A stretch of 64,000 bases of DNA from Paenibacillus peoriae KCTC 3763 (GCF_000236805.1 NZ_AGFX01000041.1:186001-250000), one strand, 5' to 3'; positions 34,657 through 44,758 are shown, counted from the stretch's first letter. Numbers and translations are program-made. The notes: generated by a model not told the origin, from the sequence alone.

Positions 34657-36459
34657 TCATTCTTCCTGTTGCAATAATGGCAATTCAATCGTAAATGTGG
34701 TACCCATGCCTAGCTCACTTTCCACCGAAAGTGTTCCATGATGCAGCTCAACCAGATGCTTGACAATGGACAGTCCCAGACCCGTTCCGCCCGAGTTGCG
34801 CGAGCGTCCTTTATCTACCCGGTAAAAGCGCTCAAAGATACGTGGCAAATCCTTTTTCGGAATCCCGATGCCTGTATCGCTGACCGTAAATACTACTTTT
34901 TCCGTGTCGTTCTCGCGCTGCACTGTCACAACCTTGACCTTCACCTTGCCGCCGTCCAGTGTATAGTTGATGCCATTAGATAGAAGGTTTAGAAAAATCT
35001 GCTGGAGCTTATCTTCATCTGCCTCCATAAACAGCTCATCCGGAACTTCCATATGCAGTGTGATTCGTTTTTTTGCAGCTACATTGTTCAGTTTCTCCAG
35101 CAATGATTCAACGAACGACGATACATGCACTGGAGAGCAATCCAGCGGAGAACGCTTGGACTCGATTTTAGACAGCACCAGAATGTCGCCGATCAGCCGA
35201 TTCAGCCGTTCACTTTCATCATAAATAATTTGTAAAAATGAACGGGCTGTCTCCTCATCCTTAACCCCGCCGCCAAGCAACGTTTCGGCAAAGCCCTTGA
35301 CCGCAGCAATCGGTGTTTTTAGCTCATGAGAAACATTCGCCACAAATTCGCTCCGCATATTTTCCAAGCGACGAATCGCTGTAATATCCTGCAAGAGAAA
35401 CAGCATCCCGCGGTATCCGCCGTCATCCTCGTACATAGGTACACCATCCAGCAAAATCAGTCGTTCCTCGGGATTGTACAGATGCACCTCACCATGCAGC
35501 CGTTCACGGCTTTGTATGCTGCCCTCAATTAGCTTGGTCAGCTCGTAATGCTTCTTTAGCTCATGATACGGTTTATCTGTCACCCGTTTACCCACGACAC
35601 CAAGCATCCGCTCAGACTCACGGTTTACAAGCGCAATGTGCTCACTGGCATCTATCATCAGTATCCCGCCGGTCATATTGCTCATGACGCTCTGGAGTAA
35701 ATCCTCGTTATCACGGATTGTTTTCATTTGGTCTTGGAGACTGTCTGCCATGCGATTAATGGCTTCCCCCAGTTGTCCCACCTCATCCCTACGCTGTACG
35801 CCCACCCTGGCGTCATAATCCAGTCCGGAAATACGATTGGCAACACCCGTAATATGTTCAATGGGTGAGGTCAGGCTGCGGGCGATACGATAGCTGACCA
35901 GCCCGGCAGCGAGGAACAGCAGCACGAGCCCAATCCCAATGGCCGTCCAGCCGCGTTGTACCCCCTCCTCTACCGCTTGCAGGTTCATCGACAAACGGAT
36001 ATATCCGTCAAAGCCCTTATCCGATACAACAGGCTCTGCAACGTATAGCATGTTTCGCTTCAGGGTTTCGCTGTAGCGTATCGTGCGTCCAATTCCTTCT
36101 TTCGAGGCTTGCTGAATTTCTTCGCGGGATGCATGGTTTTCCATCTTGCGCGGATCGCTGAGCGAATCGCCAACCACCGTCCCGTCCTTGCGAATGAAAG
36201 TCACTCGTGATTGCGTCAGACGGGCAATTTCCTTCGCCTTTTCAGAATAATAAGAGATGTAATCTGTACTGGAAAGAGGATCTGCATTGACAAAAGGAAA
36301 TGTAGCGCGAAGCAGGTCGATCTCCCGGCCCATGTTCTCCTCAAGCACCTTCATGTTTGAATTTTTAAAAATTTGTCCCATGGTAATTCCCGCAGCAAGG
36401 ACAGATACACCAATCAAAATCAGCATGATCAGGGTAAGCCTGAAACGAAACGATTTCAT
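34657..36459 (-). CDS. phoR: Sensor histidine kinase PhoR
   Basis: The 600-residue protein has helix 1 at residues ~5-30, an extracytoplasmic domain to ~165, helix 2 at ~172-195, and HAMP (SYRIARSLTSPIEHITGVAN). A PAS domain follows at ~255-360. The HisKA motif is FVANVSHELKTPIAAVKGFA (His near 385), and the ATPase has N box NLLSNGINYT, G1 DTGIGIPKKDL and G2 GGTGLGLSIVKH. This is the PhoR layout with extracellular plus PAS domains. ATG at 36459 is preferred (AAAGGATGG upstream). It lies upstream of phoP, reversed from the common phoP-phoR order. Confidence 0.92.
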   Translation of the reverse strand: MKSFRFRLTLIMLILIGVSVLAAGITMGQIFKNSNMKVLEENMGREIDLLRATFPFVNADPLSSTDYISYYSEKAKEIARLTQSRVTFIRKDGTVVGDSLSDPRKMENHASREEIQQASKEGIGRTIRYSETLKRNMLYVAEPVVSDKGFDGYIRLSMNLQAVEEGVQRGWTAIGIGLVLLFLAAGLVSYRIARSLTSPIEHITGVANRISGLDYDARVGVQRRDEVGQLGEAINRMADSLQDQMKTIRDNEDLLQSVMSNMTGGILMIDASEHIALVNRESERMLGVVGKRVTDKPYHELKKHYELTKLIEGSIQSRERLHGEVHLYNPEERLILLDGVPMYEDDGGYRGMLFLLQDITAIRRLENMRSEFVANVSHELKTPIAAVKGFAETLLGGGVKDEETARSFLQIIYDESERLNRLIGDILVLSKIESKRSPLDCSPVHVSSFVESLLEKLNNVAAKKRITLHMEVPDELFMEADEDKLQQIFLNLLSNGINYTLDGGKVKVKVVTVQRENDTEKVVFTVSDTGIGIPKKDLPRIFERFYRVDKGRSRNSGGTGLGLSIVKHLVELHHGTLSVESELGMGTTFTIELPLLQQEE

Positions 36460-36529
36460 AACATATGCCCATCCTTTATATAAGTTAAGTCCCATTCTAC
36501 AGGCTACCTGCTTTTTGTTCCACTGCTAA

Positions 36530-36564
36530 AAAAGAAAAAGGTCAGGGCATAAACTGCCCCAACC
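36530..36564 (-). terminator. Terminator of the SDR gene
   Basis: Minus strand GGTTGGGGCA-GTTTA-TGCCCTGACC stem with two wobble pairs, followed by TTTTTC. It begins 7 nt after the SDR stop. Confidence 0.8.
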
Positions 36565-36570
36565 GTTTGC

Positions 36571-37440
36571 TTATCCGTTAATGATTTCACCGCCGTTGAT
36601 ATGAATAACCTGCCCGCTTACATAAGAAGAGTCATCTGAAGCAAGGTACACATAGGCTGGCGCCAGTTCTTCCGGCTGACCCGGACGCTTCATCGGCTGT
36701 GTTCCACCAAACTCGCTGACGGTTTTGGCATCGAACGTGGACGGGATCAGTGGTGTCCAGATCGGACCGGGTGCTACAGCATTCACCCGAATGCCCTGTT
36801 CCACCAGATTGAGTGAAAGAGAGCGAGTGAATGTAGTAATTGCCCCTTTGGTGGATGAATAATCGATGAGCGTTTTATTACCGGCATACGCTGTAATCGA
36901 CGTTGTGTTGACGATGGCGCTCCCTTTCTTCAAATGTGGCAATGCCGCTTGCGTCAAGAAGAACATACCGAAAATATTCGTTCGGAAAGTACGTTCCAAC
37001 TGTTCTTTGGTGATATCCTCCAGCTTTTGCTGCGGATGCTGCTCTGCCGCATTGTTCACGACGATGTCAAGCTTGCCCAGATCGTTAACCGTTTGTTGAA
37101 CTGCCTTTTTGGCAAATTGATCATCTCCGATATCACCAGGGATCAGCACGCATTTGCGTCCCTCCTGTTCTACCTGACGCTTCGTTTCTTCCGCATCCTT
37201 ATGCTCATTCAGATAGACGATGGCTACGTCAGCACCCTCTTTGGCATACGTCACAGCTACAGCTCGCCCAATTCCGCTGTCTCCGCCAGTAATAATCGCA
37301 ACTTTGCCTGTCAGTTTGCCAGCCGCTTTGTAAGTCGGCTTTTCAAATTGAGGTGCAGGCGACATTTTCGACTCGATTCCCGGTTGCTGTTCTTGATGCT
37401 GTGGGGGCAGGGTTTGCTGGGTTTGATTGCTTTTTGACAT
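36571..37440 (-). CDS. SDR-family oxidoreductase (stress-type, YhdF/YdaD-like)
   Basis: The 289-residue protein has a Gln/Pro-rich N-terminal tail of about 40 residues, then a classical short-chain dehydrogenase fold. The cofactor motif is TGGDSGIGRAVA (TGxxxGxG), NNAAEQ follows, the catalytic Ser lies in NTTSITAY, the YxxxK in YSSTKGA, and the PG motif in VAPGPIWTPL. The long N-terminal tail with AGKLTGK is typical of Bacillus general-stress SDR proteins. Substrate unknown, NADP(H) or NAD(H) not decided. ATG at 37440 follows GAAAGGAG; a longer frame lacks a ribosome site. Confidence 0.9.
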   Translation of the reverse strand: MSKSNQTQQTLPPQHQEQQPGIESKMSPAPQFEKPTYKAAGKLTGKVAIITGGDSGIGRAVAVTYAKEGADVAIVYLNEHKDAEETKRQVEQEGRKCVLIPGDIGDDQFAKKAVQQTVNDLGKLDIVVNNAAEQHPQQKLEDITKEQLERTFRTNIFGMFFLTQAALPHLKKGSAIVNTTSITAYAGNKTLIDYSSTKGAITTFTRSLSLNLVEQGIRVNAVAPGPIWTPLIPSTFDAKTVSEFGGTQPMKRPGQPEELAPAYVYLASDDSSYVSGQVIHINGGEIING

Positions 37441-37671
37441 CGTAAATACTCCTTTCAGAATCAGATATCCCATAGGATGCAACATTTGCCTCCACTCTAC
37501 TCCTGATTTATCCATCAGCTTTCAGATTAAACGAAATAGATGATTAAGATTCGGGGAATATTTAAAAAATAAGGGGTTTCCCAACCACTTTTGGTCTGCT
37601 AGACTAATGGGTGGCGCCGTGTATACGGATAGCAAAAAAGAAATTCAGAGAAAATTGCATGAGGGGGTTTA

Positions 37672-38769
37672 TTGAACAAAATGCTGGAAAAAAAAGTGAC
37701 CTGGCTAGAGCTTTTTTATGACTTGCTCTTTGTGGCCGCTGTTTCCAAAGCCACTCATGTTTTATTGCACGTGGAGCACGGTAGTATTGCGATAGAACAT
37801 TTGGCCAAGTTCGTTCTTATTTTCATTCCCATTTGGTGGGCCTGGGTGGGACAGAGCGTTTATAACAACCGTTATGGTCAAGACACGACAACACATCGGA
37901 TCTTCATGATCCTGGAACTATTTTTTGTTCTGATTATGACAGCCAGTCTGGATGCCAATTTTGACGCTAATTATGCACCATTTCTGATTGGATATATCGG
38001 GCTAAGGGGCTTAACTGCGATTCAATATTTGGTATCAGCTCAAAGAGAAAAGCATCATAGACAGGATACTGCACGCTTCTTTGGAACCTACTTCTGGCTT
38101 GGAATCATCATCTCATGCTGCTCTATCTTTTTTGATTCACCGCTTCGCTATGTCATTTTATATGCAGGTATTGCAATTGACATCCTTGTTCCATTAATCG
38201 GCCGTAAAAACCTGGTGAAAACGCCAATCCATACAGCACATTTATTAGAACGCTTTGCCCTGTTCACCTTGATTTTACTGGGTGAATCGGTCGTCAGCAT
38301 GCTGTCGGTGTTAAAATCCGATAAATTCACACCTTCATCCATTGTTTTCGCGGCTTTGGCCTTTATATTAGTCATTGCGATTTGGTGGCAATACTTCGAA
38401 AATGTAGAAAAACGTATCGATAAGACAAAGCAAACAGCCGGACAAACGATTATCTACGGGCATTTGTTCATTTATTTCTCACTCAGCATGATTGCGGCTT
38501 CCATACAGCTCTTATTTCTGGAGCAATTGGCATACTTGTTTATCCTTTGTTTTACTTTTGCCTCTGTATTGATTTACTTCTTATCCGTCATGCTTGTATT
38601 TCATCAGTATCGATTTCATCATCTCAAGCCAAGCTTCAAGAAAATGCTTTTATTATTGGGTCTGTTATGTGTCCTGTTCATCTTCAATCTCGTTATTGTG
38701 GCCTCACCTCACCTCATCGTAGCTGAGCTCATGTTGTTTTTTATTATTTTTGCCAAAGTAACTGCATGA
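37672..38769 (+). CDS. LtrA-family (low temperature requirement A) membrane protein
   Basis: The 365-residue, very hydrophobic protein has about ten helices. It shows LtrA family marks: VTWLELFYDLLFVAAVSKAT at the N-terminus, WWAWVGQSVYNNRYGQDT near 57, and HLLERFALFTLILLGESVVS near residue 190. The family is named from a Listeria cold-growth locus, and its biochemical role is unclear. The start is TTG at 37672 (4 nt after GAGGGGG) or the ATG three codons on. It is a single-gene unit with a downstream terminator, absent from this place in B. subtilis. Confidence 0.85.
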   Translation: MNKMLEKKVTWLELFYDLLFVAAVSKATHVLLHVEHGSIAIEHLAKFVLIFIPIWWAWVGQSVYNNRYGQDTTTHRIFMILELFFVLIMTASLDANFDANYAPFLIGYIGLRGLTAIQYLVSAQREKHHRQDTARFFGTYFWLGIIISCCSIFFDSPLRYVILYAGIAIDILVPLIGRKNLVKTPIHTAHLLERFALFTLILLGESVVSMLSVLKSDKFTPSSIVFAALAFILVIAIWWQYFENVEKRIDKTKQTAGQTIIYGHLFIYFSLSMIAASIQLLFLEQLAYLFILCFTFASVLIYFLSVMLVFHQYRFHHLKPSFKKMLLLLGLLCVLFIFNLVIVASPHLIVAELMLFFIIFAKVTA

Positions 38770-38813
38770 CGAGAACAGGATCGGTGAGTTTCAGCCATAC
38801 AGCTTGATATAAC

Positions 38814-38848
38814 AAAAAGGCCTGCGCTAAAGAAGCGCGGGCCTTTTT
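38814..38848. terminator. Bidirectional terminator between convergent genes
   Basis: AAAAAGGCCTGCGC and GCGCGGGCCTTTTT arms around TAAAGAA, with A and T runs on either side. Confidence 0.9.
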
Positions 38849-38889
38849 ACTGTAATTCAGAACTTCGTAAAACCCGTTCACTTATACCT

Positions 38890-39303
38890 TTAAATAATGT
38901 GACTGTACACCATTAAAAATGTGATCAGGATCAGGAATACTGCGAGCAATGTACTGAATGTACGCACTTTGCCAATATAGCCGTTAATCGGCTGATTATT
39001 GCGGAGTGCTTCCAGCGCCAAACGTAATGGCTTGCCCATAATGCCACCAATAGCGGAAATGGCCAAAAACAGTACAAACACGATGATGATCCATGCCACA
39101 GAATATGGGCCGCCAATGATCAAAAATATACCACTAACCAGCAGTATGATGAGCGCAAATTGGGCGATACGGTTCAAGAGCTGAACAGCCGACACCATAC
39201 CTTCCTGCGCTGCGGGAGACAAGCTTCCGATCTTACCCACTAAAAAGGGCAGCACCAGATAAAAGCCCAGTGCCAATGTTCCAATCATGTGTAGAAAAAA
39301 CAT
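38890..39303 (-). CDS. Four-helix membrane protein, function unknown
   Basis: The 137-residue protein is almost wholly hydrophobic with about four helices (MIGTLALGFYLVLPFLVGKI, FALIILLVSGIFLIIGGPY, a helix near 70-90, and TLLAVFLILITFLMVYSHI at the end). A GGAGG site precedes the ATG. I do not recognise a named family and see no charged or catalytic motif within the helices. It is a single-gene unit facing the LtrA gene. Confidence 0.75.
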   Translation of the reverse strand: MFFLHMIGTLALGFYLVLPFLVGKIGSLSPAAQEGMVSAVQLLNRIAQFALIILLVSGIFLIIGGPYSVAWIIIVFVLFLAISAIGGIMGKPLRLALEALRNNQPINGYIGKVRTFSTLLAVFLILITFLMVYSHII

Positions 39304-39363
39304 TCCTCATTACCTCCGTTTTCTTGTTCATTTGTTCATTTATCCATTTAGCTTTCTTAGGTG

Positions 39364-39414
39364 AGGATTTTGTATAAATCCAATAAGCGACTGGATTCGG
39401 ATTATGCAAATCCT
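39364..39414. repeat. Palindromic repeat, 51 bp, second copy of the fold-back family
   Basis: It starts AGGATTTTGTATAAATCC, continues AATAAGCGACTGG and ends TTATGCAAATCCT. The two halves pair imperfectly (AGGATTT with AAATCCT, AATCC with GGATT). The stretch AATCCAATAAGCGACT is identical to the right-arm strand of the element at 17346-17461. Confidence 0.65.
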
Positions 39415-39439
39415 GAAATGTTAAACGGTATGCACAAAA

Positions 39440-39655
39440 CTATATGAAACTCAAATCTATTATATAGGGCAAAAGGGACAAAGAGAAGCGGGAAAGTTTC
39501 AGATTGGGGGCTTGGAAGGGCTCCGCGAACGGAACGTTGCTACCATCGCTGTTGTCTCCGAATTTTAGTGAATATAGCTTTATGGTAAAAATCCGGAGAC
39601 GAAGGCGAGCGCTACGCTTGTCCGCAATCATTCCGTCCGCTCCGCCAGTGCCAGC
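39440..39655. other. GC-richer intergenic block with hairpin potential, probably non-coding repeat
   Basis: In the 474-bp gap before mdh, this block is richer in G and C than its flanks. It contains a hairpin: GTCTCCG-AATTTT pairs with AAAAAT-CCGGAGAC around ~20 nt. A 63-codon minus-strand frame crosses it, but it has no ribosome site and reads as low-complexity basic sequence. It resembles intergenic repeat blocks I associate with Paenibacillus, though I cannot confirm other copies. Confidence 0.35.
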
Positions 39656-39698
39656 AAACCCAATCTGATATTTCAGTACTTATATTCTATTTAAAATC

Positions 39699-39743
39699 AA
39701 AAAAGGTGCTCCGCAGCCATGGCACGGCTTGGAGCACCTTTTT
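39699..39743. terminator. Strong bidirectional terminator after mdh
   Basis: AAAAAGGTGCTCC and GGAGCACCTTTTT arms with an inner AGCC/GGCT pairing. It ends the citZ-icd-mdh transcript. Confidence 0.92.
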
Positions 39744-39777
39744 CACAGATGTATACGATTGTAGTAGATAACCGTAC

Positions 39778-40719
39778 TTAGACGTTGACTACTTTAACAA
39801 CATTGCGTACCGCTTCAGCAGATTGATCCAGTGCAGCTTTCTCTTTGGCTGTCAATTCCAGCTCGAACACCTTTTCGATCCCATTGCCACCGAGAAGTGT
39901 CGGTACACCGAGGAACAAGTCCTGATAACCGTACTCTCCCTCCAGATAAGCAATGACCGGGATAATTCGTTTTTTGTCTTTTACAATCGCTTCTGTCATC
40001 TGTGTAAGCGAGGCTGCTGGGGCATAGTATGCACTACCGTTACCCAACAGGTTTACAATCTCACCACCGCCGACACGTGTCCGTTGTACGATTGCTTCAA
40101 TACGTTCCGGCGAAATCAAAGCTTCAATAGGGATACCACCGACACTGGAATAACGTACCAGTGGCACCATATCATCACCGTGCCCCCCCATAACAAAGCC
40201 GCGCACGTCTTCAACGGATACATTCAATTCTTGTGCAATAAAAGTACAATACCGCGCTGTATCCAACACACCCGATTGGCCGATAACCCGATTTTTCGGG
40301 AAACCAAGCGTTTGGTACGCCGTATAAGTCATCGCATCGACCGGATTGCTCAGAATGATAACGATAGAATCCGGTGCATACTTCTTTACGTTTTCGCACA
40401 CAGATTTTACGATTCCTGCGTTGGTATTGACCAAATCGTCACGACTCATGCCAGGCTTGCGTGCAATTCCGGCTGTAATAATAACTATGTCTGAATTGGC
40501 TGCATCCTCATAGTTGGAAGTACCTGTGACCAGGCTGTCAAAACCCTGTACCGGACCGGCCTCTAAAATATCAAGCGCCTTGCCCTTGGTCGGATTCTCA
40601 AGTTGCGGAATATCGATCAGCACGATATCGCCCAGTTCCTTTTGAGCCAACATCAATGCGGTAGTGGCACCGGTAAAACCGGCACCAACAACAGATATTT
40701 TTTTTCGTTGAATGGTCAC
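39778..40719 (-). CDS. mdh: Malate dehydrogenase
   Basis: The 313-residue protein is an LDH-like malate dehydrogenase. It has the NAD loop [20 protein letters not shown], an adenine-binding Asp (VLIDIPQ), active-site loop Arg residues in [21 protein letters not shown] and the catalytic His in [16 protein letters not shown] (near 176). It oxidises malate to oxaloacetate with NAD in the TCA cycle. The start is GTG after GGAAGGGG. It is the last gene of citZ-icd-mdh, 15 nt after icd. Confidence 0.96.
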   Translation of the reverse strand: MTIQRKKISVVGAGFTGATTALMLAQKELGDIVLIDIPQLENPTKGKALDILEAGPVQGFDSLVTGTSNYEDAANSDIVIITAGIARKPGMSRDDLVNTNAGIVKSVCENVKKYAPDSIVIILSNPVDAMTYTAYQTLGFPKNRVIGQSGVLDTARYCTFIAQELNVSVEDVRGFVMGGHGDDMVPLVRYSSVGGIPIEALISPERIEAIVQRTRVGGGEIVNLLGNGSAYYAPAASLTQMTEAIVKDKKRIIPVIAYLEGEYGYQDLFLGVPTLLGGNGIEKVFELELTAKEKAALDQSAEAVRNVVKVVNV

Positions 40720-40734
40720 GTGGCATTCCCCTTC

Positions 40735-42030
40735 CTACAGGTTACTAATAATAGTATCTGCAAATTCGGAACATTTTACTTGTGTAGCACCATCCATCAG
40801 ACGAGCAAAGTCATAAGTTACGATCTTATCATTAATGGACTTCTCCAGTCCTTTATAGATCAGGTCAGCTGCTTCCTTCCAGCCCAAGTGCTCAAGCATC
40901 ATAACACCGGACAAAATCACAGAACCAGGGTTTACTACGTCTTTGTCTGCATATTTTGGTGCTGTGCCATGTGTCGCTTCAAAGATAGCATGCCCAGTTA
41001 CATAGTTAATGTTCGCACCTGGTGCGATACCAATTCCGCCGACTTGAGCTGCCAAGGCATCGGACAAATAGTCCCCGTTCAGGTTCAGCGTAGCGATCAC
41101 ATCAAATTCGGACGGACGTGTCAGCACTTGTTGCAGTGCAATGTCAGCAATCGCATCCTTGATGATGATTTTGCCTGCATCTTCAGCGGCTTTTTGAGCT
41201 GCATTGGCTGCATCTTCACCGTCTTTTTCCTTAATTTGATCATATTGGGCCCAAGTAAATACTTGATCTGCAAACTCTTGCTCAGCTACTTCATAGCCCC
41301 AGTTTTTGAAAGCACCTTCGGTAAATTTCATGATGTTACCTTTGTGTACGAGCGTTACGCTCTTGCGTCCGTGATCCACAGCATATTGAATAGCTGCACG
41401 CACCAGACGCTTGGAACCTTCGGAGGAAACCGGTTTAATCCCGATACCCGAGGTTTCAGGGAAACGGATTTTATTCACACCCAGCTCTTGCTGGAGGAAC
41501 TGAATGACCTTTTTCACATCTTCGGAGCCTTCGGCATACTCGATACCTGCATAGATATCTTCTGTGTTTTCACGGAAAATAACCATGTCTACCAGTTCAG
41601 GCCGTTTTACCGGAGAAGGCACACCGTTGAAGTAACGGACAGGACGTAGACATACGTACAAATCCAGTTCTTGACGCAATGCCACGTTCAAGGAACGAAT
41701 CCCACCGCCAATAGGTGTCGTAAGTGGACCTTTAATGGCTACAATATACTCGCGGATAGCTTCCAAAGTATCGTTAGGCAGCCACTCGCCGTATGAATTG
41801 AAAGCTTTCTCACCAGCAAATACTTCATACCAGGCAATCTTTTTGGTGCCGTTATATGCTTTATCTACAGCTGCATCCAGTACGCGCTTGGATGCTTTCC
41901 AAATGTCGCGTCCTGTGCCATCACCTTCGATAAACGGAATAATCGGATGGTTTGGAACCTCTAGCTGACCGTTATCAATCGTAATCTTTTCGCCTTCAGT
42001 TGGGAGCTCAAACTTTTCAAATTTCACCAT
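40735..42030 (-). CDS. icd: Isocitrate dehydrogenase (NADP)
   Basis: The 431-residue protein matches bacterial NADP-dependent isocitrate dehydrogenase. It has [19 protein letters not shown] near the N-terminus, the substrate-binding loop [20 protein letters not shown] with the regulatory Ser, the catalytic block [16 protein letters not shown], and the metal and cofactor part [20 protein letters not shown]. The enzyme makes 2-oxoglutarate, CO2 and NADPH. ATG at 42030 is chosen since GGAGGAAAAGG precedes it; an upstream in-frame TTG or GTG lacks one. It is second gene of the TCA operon. Confidence 0.96.
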   Translation of the reverse strand: MVKFEKFELPTEGEKITIDNGQLEVPNHPIIPFIEGDGTGRDIWKASKRVLDAAVDKAYNGTKKIAWYEVFAGEKAFNSYGEWLPNDTLEAIREYIVAIKGPLTTPIGGGIRSLNVALRQELDLYVCLRPVRYFNGVPSPVKRPELVDMVIFRENTEDIYAGIEYAEGSEDVKKVIQFLQQELGVNKIRFPETSGIGIKPVSSEGSKRLVRAAIQYAVDHGRKSVTLVHKGNIMKFTEGAFKNWGYEVAEQEFADQVFTWAQYDQIKEKDGEDAANAAQKAAEDAGKIIIKDAIADIALQQVLTRPSEFDVIATLNLNGDYLSDALAAQVGGIGIAPGANINYVTGHAIFEATHGTAPKYADKDVVNPGSVILSGVMMLEHLGWKEAADLIYKGLEKSINDKIVTYDFARLMDGATQVKCSEFADTIISNL

Positions 42031-42181
42031 AAGTTCCTTTTCCTCCTCAGATATGAATGGGTACAGGGCGAAAGACGTGATCGTCATCACAGACAAAAAC
42101 GTCCATCTCTCGCCGTCCCCTTTATTGTACCTTATTTTTTAAATTAAGGGTACATACCCTCAATATTCCTCCGACATGCGA

Positions 42182-43294
42182 TTAGCGCAGCTCTGGTGAC
42201 ACATATTTTTGATCCAATGGTCCTGTGTACTCGGCACGTGGACGGATCAGACGGTTATTTTCGTACTGTTCCAAAATGTGCGCAGTCCACCCGGATACAC
42301 GGCTTACCGCAAAGATCGGCGTAAACAAGTCTCTCTTGATACCCAGCTGGGTATAAACGGAAGCAGAATAAAAATCCACATTCGGTTTCAAGCCTTTTTG
42401 CCCTGTCACAATTTCCTCAATGCGTACCGACATATCGAACAGCGTGGTGTCACCGTTCATTTGACCCAGTTCACGGGACATTTTATGCAGATGCTTGGCA
42501 CGCGGATCACCGTTTTTATAGACACGGTGCCCAAAGCCCATGATTTTTTCGCGGTTATCCAGTTTGGCCTGGACATACGAGTCCACCTGATCCAAACCGC
42601 CAATTTCCTCAAGCGTTTTGGCAACAGCCTCATTGGCTCCGCCATGCAGCGGCCCTTTTAAAGCGCCTATGGCAGACGTAATCCCTGAATAAATATCCGA
42701 CAATGTAGCTACCGTTACGCGCGCAGCAAAGGTCGAAGCATTTAATTCATGATCGGCATGCAGCACAAGAGCCTGATCGAAGGCTTTGATAGCCGTCTCT
42801 TCCGGGTCCGTGCCAGTGAGTTGATACAAAAAGTTTTCAGCGATGGAAACACCTTTTTTAGGCGCAATCGGCTCCAAGCCCTCGCGTATACGTGCTATGG
42901 CTGCCACAATGGTCGGCAATTGCGCCTGAAGCTTGACAGCTTTAGTCACATTGGACTCTCTCGACATATCATCCGCCTCTGGATCATACAAAGCGAGAGA
43001 AGATACGGCTGACCTCAAGGCGGCCATCGTGCTCATATCCTTCGGGCACAACTTTAATTGAGTAACAATTTCCTCTGGAATAGCAGCATATTCGCTTAAT
43101 TGGTTGCGAAGTTCCTGCAATTGGGCTTGATCGGGAAGTTTTCCAAACCACAGCAAATAAGCTACCTCTTCAAAATTGGCATTAACAGCCAAATCATCAA
43201 TGTTATAACCCCGGTACGTGAGAACGCCATCTACGATAGAGCTTATGGAGGAAGTAGTTGCTACAATTCCTTCCAGACCTTTAGTCGCTGTCAT
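42182..43294 (-). CDS. citZ: Citrate synthase
   Basis: The 370-residue protein is a type II citrate synthase in the short Gram-positive form. Active-site residues are seen in LHADHELNASTFAAR (His near 220), the GPLHGGANE loop, FGHRVYKNGDPRA (second His near 260) and the Asp in VDFYSASVY. It condenses oxaloacetate with acetyl-CoA. ATG at 43294 follows AAAGGAGAG. The likely promoter is TTGACA (complement of 43399-43404) with TAGCTA 18 nt on. The 318-bp upstream gap is otherwise AT-rich without genes. Confidence 0.96.
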   Translation of the reverse strand: MTATKGLEGIVATTSSISSIVDGVLTYRGYNIDDLAVNANFEEVAYLLWFGKLPDQAQLQELRNQLSEYAAIPEEIVTQLKLCPKDMSTMAALRSAVSSLALYDPEADDMSRESNVTKAVKLQAQLPTIVAAIARIREGLEPIAPKKGVSIAENFLYQLTGTDPEETAIKAFDQALVLHADHELNASTFAARVTVATLSDIYSGITSAIGALKGPLHGGANEAVAKTLEEIGGLDQVDSYVQAKLDNREKIMGFGHRVYKNGDPRAKHLHKMSRELGQMNGDTTLFDMSVRIEEIVTGQKGLKPNVDFYSASVYTQLGIKRDLFTPIFAVSRVSGWTAHILEQYENNRLIRPRAEYTGPLDQKYVSPELR

Positions 43295-43639
43295 CGTTAC
43301 ATCTCTCCTTTGTAAAAACATTGTGAACGGACTTGCAATGTAAACCTTTTCAAAAGTAAGATATGCCCTTTAAATAGCTAAGTAATGTTAACGCCATATG
43401 TCAATATTTAAACCTTCTTTTACTATACTAGATTTTGTCGTTTATGTGAACATTCAGGGCTATTCTGACACATTTAAATGTTTTATCGCTGTCATAAAGA
43501 ATTTTTTGAAACCCCTTACATTTTTTAAAAATTCATTTGCACTTTTTTACACAGGTCTTGTCTCCCCCCCTTCCCGCATATGTATAACAGAGCATTTATT
43601 TTGTGGAATCCCATTGGAAAAGAAAGGAGCCGTGAGAGC

Positions 43640-44758
43640 TTGAGCCGATTGATTCTGAACCGCATATTTCGTGCTCTCTGGGTCACAATCGTAATAGTAG
43701 CTCTGTTGTTAGGCATATACATGCTGTTCCCGCTTGTGTATCCTTTTCTGCTGGCCTGGCTTGTAGCCTATGCCATGAACCCGCTGATTGGCTTTCTGCG
43801 CACAAAAGCCCGCATGCCGCGTTGGATGGCTGTCACGGTCTCATTGTTTGTATATTTAGGCGGAATTGCAATTGTTCTGTCTGCAGCAATAACTCGAATG
43901 GTTCGAGAGGTTATTAAGCTGACTATGACGTTTGACGGGCATATTGAGCATTTTAAAAACCTGTTCATCGACTGGACTCAGAGTGATCTGATTCAAAATG
44001 TAATTAACGAAATCAACCATTTCATTCGCGATAATCCGGATTACCAGCATACGATTAACAGCAATATTGACAAAACAACACAAACGGTCAGTTCGGCCGT
44101 CACTACACTGGTCGCTCAATTTTTTAATGGTATTTTGAATTTGCTGACCTCTCTGCCTAATATGGGCGCGGTACTCATGGTGGTCGTATTAGCCGCCTTT
44201 TTTATCAGCAAGGACTGGAACCAACATAGCCGTACCCTCTCCAACGCAATTCCAGATACGATTCGCAAGCCATTATCGGGTATATGGCACGATCTGCGCA
44301 AGGCACTGTTCGGCTATTTGCGGGCACAGTTTATTATGATCTCTATTACAGCATTAACAGTCATTGTTGGACTATTCATATTACGTGTGGAATCCGCCTT
44401 TACCATCGGTTTGATGATCGGACTGGTGGATTTGCTACCTTATTTGGGGGTAGGCATAGTAATGATTCCGTGGATACTGTATGCCTATATGTCAGGTAAT
44501 TTGGCATTAGGGGTAGGATTATCGATCCTCTATATCATTCTGTTGGTTGGACGGCAGATTGTGGAGCCCAAAGTGTTAGCCAGCAGCGTAGGTTTGAACC
44601 CGCTTCCCACCCTCATCGGTATGTTCATCGGGCTCAAGCTGTTTGGCGTTTTGGGGCTGATTATCGGTCCTGTATCACTCATAATTGTTGATGCCCTGAA
44701 TCGCGCGAATGTCATTCAGGACTTGCGCAACTATATTCTTGCCGGAAGAGTGCGTTAA
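43640..44758 (+). CDS. ytvI: Sporulation membrane protein YtvI (AI-2E/PerM family)
   Basis: The 372-residue protein has about eight helices arranged as in AI-2E transporter/PerM proteins. Paired N-terminal helices (LLLGIYMLFPLVYPFLLAWL) come first, then a long amphipathic central loop (~85-150). The conserved GLFILRVESAFTIGLMIGLV and DLLPYLGVGIVMIPWILYAY block follows, then VGRQIVEPKVLASSVGLNPL. YtvI is known as a sporulation gene with unknown substrate. TTG at 43640, 10 nt after AAAGGAG, is taken as the start. Its divergent position next to citZ is as in B. subtilis. Confidence 0.9.
   Translation: MSRLILNRIFRALWVTIVIVALLLGIYMLFPLVYPFLLAWLVAYAMNPLIGFLRTKARMPRWMAVTVSLFVYLGGIAIVLSAAITRMVREVIKLTMTFDGHIEHFKNLFIDWTQSDLIQNVINEINHFIRDNPDYQHTINSNIDKTTQTVSSAVTTLVAQFFNGILNLLTSLPNMGAVLMVVVLAAFFISKDWNQHSRTLSNAIPDTIRKPLSGIWHDLRKALFGYLRAQFIMISITALTVIVGLFILRVESAFTIGLMIGLVDLLPYLGVGIVMIPWILYAYMSGNLALGVGLSILYIILLVGRQIVEPKVLASSVGLNPLPTLIGMFIGLKLFGVLGLIIGPVSLIIVDALNRANVIQDLRNYILAGRVR

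Noticed and set aside
39440-39631. 63-codon minus-strand frame beginning MIADKRSARLRLRIF
   Set aside because: No Shine-Dalgarno sequence, odd composition and overlap with a hairpin-forming block; treated as non-coding.
40603-41649. 348-codon open frame antisense to icd and mdh
   Set aside because: Rich in Cys, His and Phe as expected from reverse reading of a coding gene, no ribosome site, and it crosses two well-supported genes.
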